DNA from: Treponema sp.
GTDB taxonomy: Bacteria; Spirochaetota; Spirochaetia; Treponematales; Breznakiellaceae
NCBI GenBank assembly: GCA_009786455.1
Contig: WQTD01000004.1
Location: 65,649 to 98,134 of the forward strand
Reading direction: 5' to 3'
DNA: 32,486 bases
Below, one piece after another: positions 18,223-25,939 of the stretch (the first letter of the stretch is position 1; the number at the start of each line of letters is the position of its first letter). The notes under the pieces are model-generated. The model was not told the DNA's origin and made no database searches. It saw only the letters and a program-made list of their open reading frames with translations. A program made the translations under genes and the position numbers.

Positions 18223-20475
18223 ATGAACAAACGGAAATTTTTAATTTTGATGATGGGTGCGGCAGGGCTGCTCGCTGTCTTTTGGCTATTTTTGCGTTTT
18301 TCACCGTATCCTGCGCTCAGGCAGTTCCAGCAGCGTGCGAACAGCGTCCGCTATTATGACCGAAATGGAATGTTATTGCAGGTTACTCCCCTTGACGGCG
18401 GTCTTCGCCGGGAGACGCCGCAGGAAATCCCCCAATATGTAAAGGATGTTTTTGTATTTTCAGAGGATCGGCGTTTTTACCGCCATCCGGGAGTTGATGT
18501 TTTTTCGCTTGTCCGTGCGCTGTTTCAAAATACAAGGCAGCAAAGGAGAGTAAGCGGAGCCAGCACAATTACCATGCAGCTTGCCCGCCTGATTGCAGAT
18601 AACGCAAGGACGGACGCGCGCCCGCAGGGCCTGGGACAGAAAATTAACGAAACATTTAACGCACTGTGCCTTGAAACGCGGCTTTCCAAGGATAAAATTC
18701 TTGAAATGTATCTTTTAAACCTTCCGTTTGGGTTTAACACAGAAGGCGCGGCGTCCGCGGCAAGAACTTTTTTCGCAAGTGAATTAAACATGCTTTCTCC
18801 CGTGCAGGTTTTTGCTCTTGCCGTCATTCCGCGCCGTCCCGGCCTGTACAATCCGATTGAAAATCCCCGGAATTGCATTAGTGCAGCTTCCGAACTGCAC
18901 GGGAGGTTTGCAGCTAATAAAAAATTGAAGAAAGCATGGCCGCTTCTGGCGCAGATAAGACCTGAAGACTGGCAGTTTGTTTCATCATCGGCGCGGCGTT
19001 TTAATTATCCGTTTGAACTGCCTCATCTGATACGCGGAATAAACAGCGGGAACAGAAGCGAAGTGCGCCTTACGGTTGATCTTCCCCTGCAAAATTTTCT
19101 GGAAGGAGCAATCGCTGGAAATGTTATGCGCTATTATTCTTCCCGCGTTACAAACGGAGCGGCTTTTGTAATCGACAACGAAACGGGAGAAATTCTTGCG
19201 TGGGTCGGCAGCGCGGATTTTTTTAACAGGGTGGATGCCGGGCAGATTGACGGAGTGCTGGCGTTAAATCAGCCGGGTAGCAGCATGAAACCTTTTTTGT
19301 ACGCTATGGCCCTTGAATACGGCTTTAGACCGACAGAAATTATCGCTGACATCCAGATGACCTTCGGCGAAAGTGAAATTTACATTCCAAGGAATTTTAA
19401 CGAACGTTTTAACGGACCGATGCTCCTGCGCGCGGCTCTTGCTTCAAGCCTGAATATTCCCGCCGTTTACCTTCTCTACAGGCTGGGTGTGCAGAATTAC
19501 GGAGATTTGCTTTTTTCGCTTGGTTTTGATTCAATTGAAAAATCTTTGGAAGTCGCGGGACTTGGACTTGCTCTCGGGAACGCTCCTGTCAGCCTATTGG
19601 AGCTTGTGAGAGCGTTCAGCGTTTTTACACGGGACGGCGTTTATCTTCCCCTGACATGGGAAGCGGATAGTAAAACGCGGGAAGGAATAAATATTTTTTC
19701 AGCAGATACCGCGCGGCTTATTCTTTCTTTTTTATCGGATCCGAACGCAAGAGTGCTTGCTTTTGGTTCGGCGAGGAATTTCAGAACAGAGTTTCCCGCG
19801 ATTTTTAAAACAGGAACGGCAAATCAGTTTCAGAGCATTGTAGCTCTCGGGGCGACAGCAAGATATTCAGCGGGAGTTTGGATGGGGAACTTCACGGGAG
19901 AGACCGTTATAGGAAGAACGGGAAGTTCAATACCGGCGGCAATTGTTCGGGATGCGCTTGTTTTTCTGGAAAAGCGGCATGGAAACGCTGTAGATTTTCC
20001 CGTTCCGGAAAACTGGAAACCGCAGCGTGTCTGCGCTGTTTCCGGAATGTTTCCGCTGGAAGCGTGCCTCTCTGTGATTGACGAATATGTGCGTCCTGAC
20101 GAAGGATTAGCGTTATGTGACTGGCACAAAATAATAAACGGAAGAAGTGTTACAGTTTTTCCCGCCGAGTATCAGGCGTGGTTTAACGCCGTTTCAAGGC
20201 AGGGCTCGGTTGATTACTCATCGCGCCCGTTGGAAATAATAAATCCCCGAAGCGGTTTTTCATATCTTTCAGGTCCCGGTATCGGTTCCAATGAAGAAAT
20301 ACCGGTTGAAGTTATCGGCGGAACAGAAGATGTATTGTCAGTAACGCATAACGGGAGAATATTTTCTTCGAACCGGCCTTTTGTTTTTTACCTTCCGCGG
20401 ATAACCGGAGAAAACATTCTTCGCGTTCAGAACGGCGGCGAAGAAGAAACTGTAATTTTCACAGTTGAACGTTGA
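18223..20475 (+). CDS. pbpC: Penicillin-binding protein 1C
   Basis: The product has 750 residues, near the usual 770. A membrane anchor lies at about residues 6-26. The GT51 glycosyltransferase domain (about 60-230) has its catalytic Glu81 in SEDRRFYRHPGVD, plus the GASTITMQLARL motif, and polymerises lipid II. The transpeptidase domain (about 295-580) has SxxK at Ser353-Lys356, SLN at 409-411 and KTG at 529-531, so all three penicillin-binding motifs are intact. The last about 85 residues form the small beta domain typical of PBP1C (BiPBP_C). The gene follows the alpha-2-macroglobulin by 18 bases and is surely cotranscribed; its ribosome-binding site lies in a 13-bp palindrome, which suggests translational coupling. 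It probably works in wall repair rather than bulk synthesis, by analogy with E. coli. Confidence 0.96.
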   Translation: MNKRKFLILMMGAAGLLAVFWLFLRFSPYPALRQFQQRANSVRYYDRNGMLLQVTPLDGGLRRETPQEIPQYVKDVFVFSEDRRFYRHPGVDVFSLVRALFQNTRQQRRVSGASTITMQLARLIADNARTDARPQGLGQKINETFNALCLETRLSKDKILEMYLLNLPFGFNTEGAASAARTFFASELNMLSPVQVFALAVIPRRPGLYNPIENPRNCISAASELHGRFAANKKLKKAWPLLAQIRPEDWQFVSSSARRFNYPFELPHLIRGINSGNRSEVRLTVDLPLQNFLEGAIAGNVMRYYSSRVTNGAAFVIDNETGEILAWVGSADFFNRVDAGQIDGVLALNQPGSSMKPFLYAMALEYGFRPTEIIADIQMTFGESEIYIPRNFNERFNGPMLLRAALASSLNIPAVYLLYRLGVQNYGDLLFSLGFDSIEKSLEVAGLGLALGNAPVSLLELVRAFSVFTRDGVYLPLTWEADSKTREGINIFSADTARLILSFLSDPNARVLAFGSARNFRTEFPAIFKTGTANQFQSIVALGATARYSAGVWMGNFTGETVIGRTGSSIPAAIVRDALVFLEKRHGNAVDFPVPENWKPQRVCAVSGMFPLEACLSVIDEYVRPDEGLALCDWHKIINGRSVTVFPAEYQAWFNAVSRQGSVDYSSRPLEIINPRSGFSYLSGPGIGSNEEIPVEVIGGTEDVLSVTHNGRIFSSNRPFVFYLPRITGENILRVQNGGEEETVIFTVER

Positions 20476-20500
20476 AAATTTATCATAATATCATTACAAT
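20472..20500 (+). promoter_or_regulatory. Promoter of cyclophilin-FKBP gene, predicted leaderless
   Basis: TTGAAA (20472-20477), a 17-bp spacer and TACAAT (20495-20500) are each one base from consensus. The ATG at 20507 starts 7 nt after the -10. No Shine-Dalgarno sequence exists in the gap, and the sequence around it is AT-rich. TTGAAA begins inside the pbpC stop codon. Confidence 0.65.
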
Positions 20501-20506
20501 CATCAC

Positions 20507-21562
20507 ATGAAAAACATCAGACATTTAATTTTATTTTTAACAGGAGTTATTTTTATTTTGAGTTGTACAAAAACAAACAATGCCCAGGATTTAAATTTGG
20601 GCGACGGACTTTTTGCGCGGATTACCACCAACAGGGGGGATATCATAGTGCGTCTGGAATATCAAAAAGCTCCCCTTACAGTCTGTAATTTTGTCGCTCT
20701 TGCGGAAGGGAAAATGGATAATACCAAGGGAAGATATTTTTATGACGGTTTAAATTTTCACCGTGTTATTTCCAGAGTAAACGGCGACGGCCAGGATTTC
20801 ATGATTCAGGGCGGATGTCCGCAGGGAAACGGAAGGGGAGGTCCCGGTTACAATTTCCCCGATGAAATAGACCCAGCGTTAAAACACGACAGACCCGGCA
20901 TTCTTTCCATGGCGAACGCGGGTCCGGGAACAAACGGCAGCCAGATTTTTATTACAATTGTTCCTACTCCCCATCTTGACGGGAAACATACGGTTTTCGG
21001 ACAGGTTGTCGCGGGACAAAATATCGTAAACACAACAAGGCAGGGCGATAAAATAGAAAAAATTATCATAATCCGCAATGGGCAGGAAGCTTCCGCTTTT
21101 AAAGCCGATCAGGAGAGTTTTGACAGGCTGCGAAGGGATATTGATATGATTAACCTAAGCAAAGCAGAAGCGCAAAAACAAGCGAATATCGACATTATCA
21201 ATGCGCAGTATCCGAATACAGTCCAGACAGCTTCAGGGATTCGCTATATTGTTCAGCAGCAGGGTTCAGGCGGAAAACCGCCGCGCGGTGCGGCAGTGAA
21301 GGTAAATTATAAGGGTATGCTGCTCTCCGGTTTTGTTTTTGACGATTCAAGTTTAAGGGGGGAGCCGATTGAATTCGAGGTCGGAGCGGGAAGGGTTATT
21401 CAGGGCTGGGAAGAGACCGTTCTTGACATGCAGACCGGTGAAAAAAGGCTTGTGATTATTCCTCCTGAACTTGCGTACGGAGACCGCGAAGTTGGAAACG
21501 GTCTTATTCCGGCTAACAGTTTTCTTGTTTTTGAAATGGAGTTAAAAAGTTTTAGTCAATAG
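20507..21562 (+). CDS. Dual-family immunophilin lipoprotein (cyclophilin + FKBP peptidyl-prolyl isomerase)
   Basis: The product has 351 residues. The signal ends ILSC, with lipidated Cys20, so this is an envelope lipoprotein. The cyclophilin domain (about 35-195) has FHRVI with the catalytic Arg, [14 protein letters not shown] and [12 protein letters not shown]. The Trp that contacts cyclosporin in human CypA is His here, as in many bacterial cyclophilins. A helical linker (about 200-235) leads to an FKBP domain (about 238-351) with [19 protein letters not shown] and [11 protein letters not shown]. Both domains catalyse cis-trans isomerisation of X-Pro bonds and should help exported proteins fold. 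I recall this cyclophilin-then-FKBP order from Treponema denticola, which supports a spirochete host. The gene appears to have its own promoter directly after pbpC. Confidence 0.93.
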   Translation: MKNIRHLILFLTGVIFILSCTKTNNAQDLNLGDGLFARITTNRGDIIVRLEYQKAPLTVCNFVALAEGKMDNTKGRYFYDGLNFHRVISRVNGDGQDFMIQGGCPQGNGRGGPGYNFPDEIDPALKHDRPGILSMANAGPGTNGSQIFITIVPTPHLDGKHTVFGQVVAGQNIVNTTRQGDKIEKIIIIRNGQEASAFKADQESFDRLRRDIDMINLSKAEAQKQANIDIINAQYPNTVQTASGIRYIVQQQGSGGKPPRGAAVKVNYKGMLLSGFVFDDSSLRGEPIEFEVGAGRVIQGWEETVLDMQTGEKRLVIIPPELAYGDREVGNGLIPANSFLVFEMELKSFSQ

Positions 21563-21569
21563 AAGAGTC

Positions 21570-21598
21570 TTGTCAATATTTATTGATTGTTTTATTAT
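21570..21598 (+). promoter_or_regulatory. Promoter of PilZ gene, predicted leaderless
   Basis: TTGTCA (21570-21575), a 17-bp spacer and TATTAT (21593-21598) are each one base from consensus. The in-frame GTG at 21605 begins 7 nt after the -10. No Shine-Dalgarno sequence is present. The promoter lies 7 bases past the previous stop. Confidence 0.6.
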
Positions 21599-21604
21599 TT
21601 GTGT

Positions 21605-22375
21605 GTGAGCGATGAAAAGCAGGATTCTGATATAACAGGAAGAAAAATTTATTTTCTCTTTCCTACTGCTTCCGTGCAGAATCAAGTTGTCATTGAGCTT
21701 GTACAGCAGGAATATGAAGTTTATGTAATAAAAGATTCCAACCGCATGCTGCGTTATATAAAAAAATATCCTGATTCAGCAGTATTTGTTAATATTGATG
21801 AAGGAATGGGATATGCCGAATGGGAGAAATGGGTTGCAGGAGTCAATACGTCCTTTCCTGATACGATTATTGGAATTTTTACTTCAAAAAACGATGAGGA
21901 ATTGCATAAAAAATTTACCGGCGTTCATTGTATAAAATGCGGAGTTACGCTTTTAAAAGTTGACATGACCAAAACCGCAGTCAAAATTGTTGAAATGATG
22001 AATGAAATGAATATAAAAGGCAGGCGCAAATATCTCCGCGCTACTTTGGAACGTGAAACAAACGCGAGCATGAATATGCCGTACGGCGGCGATTATTTAA
22101 GCGGTACAATCAAGGATATAAGCATTGTCGGTTTTTCCTGTTCATTTGAGACGGAAATTAATTTACCGAAGAATTCCTTTATTAAAGATATACAGATTAA
22201 ATTACAGTCAGTTCTTTTAAGGGTAGAAGCGATTGTTTTTGGCTCCCGTGAAGAAGAAGGTCAGAGAAAATATGTAATGCTTTTTACGCAGAAGGTTGAC
22301 ACCGAAATGCGTACGAAAATACGCAAGTATATTCAAACCAACCTTCAGGCAAGAATGGACAGCGAAGTAGGTTAA
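21605..22375 (+). CDS. PilZ-domain protein with receiver-like N-terminal domain
   Basis: The product has 256 residues from the chosen GTG at 21605 (MSDEKQDSD). A TTG at 21587 in the same frame would add six residues but would lie inside the promoter. Residues about 10-120 show alternating strands and helices like a response-regulator fold (KIYFLFPTASVQNQ, then SAVFVNIDEG and IIGIFTS), but without a clear phospho-acceptor arrangement. The C-terminal PilZ domain (about 138-250) has RxxxR at Arg141-Arg145 and DxSxxG at Asp171-Ser173-Gly176, the two motifs that bind cyclic di-GMP. It is thus a likely second-messenger receptor, acting through a partner not visible here; spirochete PilZ proteins have been linked to motility and virulence. 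It is convergent with the PII-like gene. Confidence 0.88.
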   Translation: MSDEKQDSDITGRKIYFLFPTASVQNQVVIELVQQEYEVYVIKDSNRMLRYIKKYPDSAVFVNIDEGMGYAEWEKWVAGVNTSFPDTIIGIFTSKNDEELHKKFTGVHCIKCGVTLLKVDMTKTAVKIVEMMNEMNIKGRRKYLRATLERETNASMNMPYGGDYLSGTIKDISIVGFSCSFETEINLPKNSFIKDIQIKLQSVLLRVEAIVFGSREEEGQRKYVMLFTQKVDTEMRTKIRKYIQTNLQARMDSEVG

Positions 22376-22392
22376 AATACTGTCAGTTTTTT

Positions 22393-22686
22393 TTACCAGG
22401 CAGTTTCAGGTTTTTCAAAGCCGAATAATTTAATGCCCTCACCAGGATATTTTTCCTTTACAGCGTCAACGGCTTTTTTTATGCGCAGCGCCTCTTTTTG
22501 TTCGCACCAGATAACAAGCGCGAAGTTTTCTTCCGGCCAGACCGCGTCCCCCATGCGCGGACCAGTGCTGCCGACTCCGTAAATATTTGGAAATTTTGTG
22601 TAAAATTTTCCGGCTTCTTCCTTTGCAAGGGCTTCAAGTATATTTTCTTCAACAGACTGATTCGCTATTATTTCAATTCTCAGCAT
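22393..22686 (-). CDS. Small PII-like protein at the end of the efflux operon
   Basis: The product has 97 residues. Alternating strand-helix-strand, strand-helix-strand character (LRIEIIANQSVEENILEAL, then NFALVIWCEQKEALRIKKAV) fits the ferredoxin-like core of the PII superfamily, with a conserved-looking central loop YGVGSTGPRMGDAVWPEEN. It lacks the PII T-loop uridylylation Tyr context, so it is not GlnB. PII-like proteins encoded beside RND metal or drug pumps are known as a group; nucleotide or ligand sensing that tunes the pump is the natural idea but is inference. GGAGG lies 6 bases before the ATG, inside the pump gene, and the two genes overlap by 14 bases, so it is clearly made together with the pump. 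Confidence 0.75.
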   Translation of the reverse strand: MLRIEIIANQSVEENILEALAKEEAGKFYTKFPNIYGVGSTGPRMGDAVWPEENFALVIWCEQKEALRIKKAVDAVKEKYPGEGIKLFGFEKPETAW

Positions 22687-25600
22687 TATCCGCCTCCGTT
22701 ATTATTGATTCTTTCTCCGCTTCCGCTCTCATATTTTCAATTTCCGCATCTTTTTTTCTGCGGCTCTCGCCTGATGCGATCCTGTCGCGACGCGCCTGCG
22801 CTTTTGCCTTGCGCAGATCCGATCTCTTGTTCAGAATAGCGTAAATTGTCGGCATTAGAAATAAGGTCATCAGCGTTCCGACAGTAAGACCGCCAAGAAC
22901 TGTTTTTCCTATGGGAGCTACAAGCTCGGAACCTTCGCCGGGGAAGAACGCCATAGGCATAAGACCGACAACTGTAGTAAGCGTTGTCATGAGAATGGGA
23001 CGCAGCCTGTTACCGGCGGCTTCTACGCACGCGTCATGGAGATTGAATCCCCTCTTTCGCAGAAGATTTGTATAATCCACAAGAACGATACCGTTATTTG
23101 TAATAACGCCGATCAAAACCAAAAGACCGACGGCGGTAAGCACATTGAAGATTGTATTTGTCGCAAGGTAAATTGCCACAATGCCGATTAATGAAAGCGG
23201 TATGGTAAAGATGATGATAAACGGATCGCGGAATGATTCAAATAATGACGCCATAATGCCGAATACAAGGAAAACAGCCACAACACAGATTAGGATGAAA
23301 CGGGTAAACACCCTTACCATTTCGGTATTGCCACCGCCGTATTCGATTATAACATCGTCTTCAATCGGGATTTCGGATTTGATCAAATTTTCAACATCAG
23401 TTTGAAGGACATTAAGCCGCACTCCGGGTTTCGCGCTTGCGGAGACTGTGATGATACGGCTCTGGTTTTCACGCCTGATTGTCAGGGGACCTGTTCCTTC
23501 TTCGTATCTGACAAAACTTGAAAGAGGAACGCGGCCTGCCATCTGGCTGTTGATAAAGATATTGTCAAGCGCAGGACGCGTATTGCGATCAGCTTCCGCA
23601 AGGATCAATACGACTTCATAGTCCTTGCCGCCATATTTAAATCTTGTTGCGGTAACGCCGTCTACAGCGGCCCTTATTTCATTTCCAATTGTATAAGCGT
23701 TAAGACCAAGCGCGTACATTCTTTCGCGGTCAAGAACAAGTTCAATCTGCGGAAGACCGTCAGTAAGGCTTACTGAAGGCTCTGTTACCTGATCGCTTAA
23801 ATGGTCGCGCATAAGAGCCGCCATTTTTTCCGCTATTGCCTTTCCTTTTACAAGGTCTTCTGTGCGCAGCGTTATACTGATACCTCCGCCTCCCATCATA
23901 CCCATGCCCATACCCCCGCCGAAGGAGAGCATAACGCCGGGGAACTCGTTAAAGTGCGGACGCAGTATTTCCTTTATATCGTTTGCTGATTCAACGCGCT
24001 GATTAAACGGCGGAAGTTCGATTCTTATTGAGCCGGAATTTCCCCCTCCTCCTCCCATGCCCATCATTCCGCCGCCGCCTATATTGATAACAAGGGATTC
24101 GTATCCTTTGATTTCCCTTTCAATAATCATCTGGAATTGTTTTAAAACCGCCTCTGTTTCCTGAAGCGTGGTTCCGACAGGGAGAGTCGCGTTAACTGAA
24201 ACATTATCATCTTCCTGCTGCGGCATAAATTCCCAGCCGACAATCGGAATCATGACAACGCTGGCTACAAAGATTGCGAGCATTACAAGAACAGTAATTA
24301 GTTTGTGGCGAAGTATTTTGTCAACAGCGCCCCGGTATTTGTTGTCAAGCCACTTGAAGAAACCGTCAAACTTCGCGTCAATTGCGGCGAGACCTCCCTT
24401 CAGGGGTTTTTGTTTTCGCGTAACAAGCGGCAGGTAATGGCTTGCCAGAACGGGAACAAGAAAAAGCGCGGTAAAGAGCGAAATTCCCAGTGATATCGCG
24501 ATGGTAAAAGCAAGACCGGAAAAAATTTCCCCCGCAAGTTCCAGAAGACCCTGGAACATTATAAGCGGAAGGAATACGCAAAGCGTTGTCAATGTGGAAG
24601 CTGTAATCGCAATGGTCATTTCAGATGTTCCGAGTATGGATGAAGTTTTAAGCTTTGCGCCTTTTTCCCTGTAATGATAGATGTTCTCAAGAATTACAAT
24701 TGAGTTATCAATTAACATACCGATGCCAAGGACAAGACCGGCGAGCGTCATCAGGTTTAAGGTAAGACCTGCAAAGTACATGAGCATCATTGTAATTAAT
24801 ACCGATATCGGAATGCTTAAGCCTATGATGATAGTCGGTTTAATTGATCGAAGGAACAGAAACAAAAAAACAATCGCAAGAACAGCGCCTGATACAGCCG
24901 TGTTCGTTACCTGTTTAAGTGAATTTTCTATGATATCCGTTGTATTGTACAGTTCTGAAATTTTTATATCCTGGGGGATTTCCCGTTCCAATCTCTTTAA
25001 TCTGTCGCGGAGATCCTTCGCCGCCTGTACTGAATTTTTTCCGCTTTGCTTTGACACCGACAGCATAACAGCGGACTGACCGTTTACATAAACAACGCTT
25101 GATTCATCGCGGTAGCCTTCAAAAACATCGGCAAGGTCTCTGAGATAAATCTGCCTGGGCATTTCTACGGCGGTGCCCGTAAAGCCGCCTCCCTTGTATG
25201 AGATGACCGTATTTTTTATTTCGTCCAACGAACTGAATTCACCCATTGCGGTAAGGATGTATGAGAGGCCGCCCTCTGTTATGCTGCCCACTGATGTCTG
25301 CATGTTCTGAACCGCGAGCATCTGTTGAATCTGCGTTATTGTAAGGTTGTAGGCTTCCAGTCTGCTTTGCGGAATTTCAACGCGGATGATTTTTTCCCTT
25401 CCACCTGACGTGGAGGCTGTCGCGATTCCGGGAGTCTGTTCAATGCGCGGAATAATCGTGTCTTCTGCGATTTCACGCAGTTCTTCCGGCGTGCGGTTTC
25501 CTGTAACCATAAGCCCCATTATCGGGATCATGGAAGGGTCGTACTTGAAAATCATCGGGGCTTCCGTGCCGGTCGGAAGAATACGCCTGACCCTGTCCAG

Positions 25601-25930
25601 AAAATCGCGGACAGAAAGGGATGCGTCGTCAAGGTTAACCCCGTATGTGAACTGCAGAAGCACAAGACTCGATCCCCTTGATGAAGTGGACGTTATTTTA
25701 TCAAGACCTGAGACGCTTGAAAGCGCTGCTTCCAGTATGCGCGTAACAGATCTTTCCACTTCTTCAGGTCCGGCGCCTGAGTAGGAGGTAAAGACTGCGA
25801 TATACGGAGGATTTATCTCGGGATACAGATCGATAGGCAGGTTAACAAGTGAGAAAAAACCAAGCCCGATTAAAAGCGCGAAAATTACAAGTACTGTAGT
25901 CGGGCGCGAAACTATTGTTTTTGCAAGCAT
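22673..25930 (-). CDS. RND efflux pump, inner-membrane subunit (HAE1/AcrB-like)
   Basis: The product has 1085 residues. It has the standard layout: helix 1 at about 12-31, a large periplasmic loop, helices 2-6 at about 335-490, a second periplasmic loop and helices 8-12 at about 860-1040. The start IVSRPTTVLVIFALLIGLG and YPEINPPYIAV are typical. Helix 4 carries the proton-relay Asp in GMLIDNSIVILENIY, the form found in HAE1-type pumps outside the AcrB core group (which has two Asp). Two Gly/Met-rich loops, at 618-630 and 671-683, lie in the porter region. The last about 45 residues are a charged cytoplasmic tail. It should work with the preceding fusion protein and channel as a tripartite exporter. 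AAGGGG lies 5 bases before the ATG, and the gap to the previous gene is 9 bases. Confidence 0.95.
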   Translation of the reverse strand: MLAKTIVSRPTTVLVIFALLIGLGFFSLVNLPIDLYPEINPPYIAVFTSYSGAGPEEVERSVTRILEAALSSVSGLDKITSTSSRGSSLVLLQFTYGVNLDDASLSVRDFLDRVRRILPTGTEAPMIFKYDPSMIPIMGLMVTGNRTPEELREIAEDTIIPRIEQTPGIATASTSGGREKIIRVEIPQSRLEAYNLTITQIQQMLAVQNMQTSVGSITEGGLSYILTAMGEFSSLDEIKNTVISYKGGGFTGTAVEMPRQIYLRDLADVFEGYRDESSVVYVNGQSAVMLSVSKQSGKNSVQAAKDLRDRLKRLEREIPQDIKISELYNTTDIIENSLKQVTNTAVSGAVLAIVFLFLFLRSIKPTIIIGLSIPISVLITMMLMYFAGLTLNLMTLAGLVLGIGMLIDNSIVILENIYHYREKGAKLKTSSILGTSEMTIAITASTLTTLCVFLPLIMFQGLLELAGEIFSGLAFTIAISLGISLFTALFLVPVLASHYLPLVTRKQKPLKGGLAAIDAKFDGFFKWLDNKYRGAVDKILRHKLITVLVMLAIFVASVVMIPIVGWEFMPQQEDDNVSVNATLPVGTTLQETEAVLKQFQMIIEREIKGYESLVINIGGGGMMGMGGGGGNSGSIRIELPPFNQRVESANDIKEILRPHFNEFPGVMLSFGGGMGMGMMGGGGISITLRTEDLVKGKAIAEKMAALMRDHLSDQVTEPSVSLTDGLPQIELVLDRERMYALGLNAYTIGNEIRAAVDGVTATRFKYGGKDYEVVLILAEADRNTRPALDNIFINSQMAGRVPLSSFVRYEEGTGPLTIRRENQSRIITVSASAKPGVRLNVLQTDVENLIKSEIPIEDDVIIEYGGGNTEMVRVFTRFILICVVAVFLVFGIMASLFESFRDPFIIIFTIPLSLIGIVAIYLATNTIFNVLTAVGLLVLIGVITNNGIVLVDYTNLLRKRGFNLHDACVEAAGNRLRPILMTTLTTVVGLMPMAFFPGEGSELVAPIGKTVLGGLTVGTLMTLFLMPTIYAILNKRSDLRKAKAQARRDRIASGESRRKKDAEIENMRAEAEKESIITEADNAEN

Positions 25931-25939
25931 AAATACCCC

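Noticed and set aside
22376-22400. T-run between the convergent PilZ and PII-like genes, possible terminator
   Set aside because: An eight-T run is present, but no stem of useful length precedes it on the + strand or follows in the right order on the - strand.
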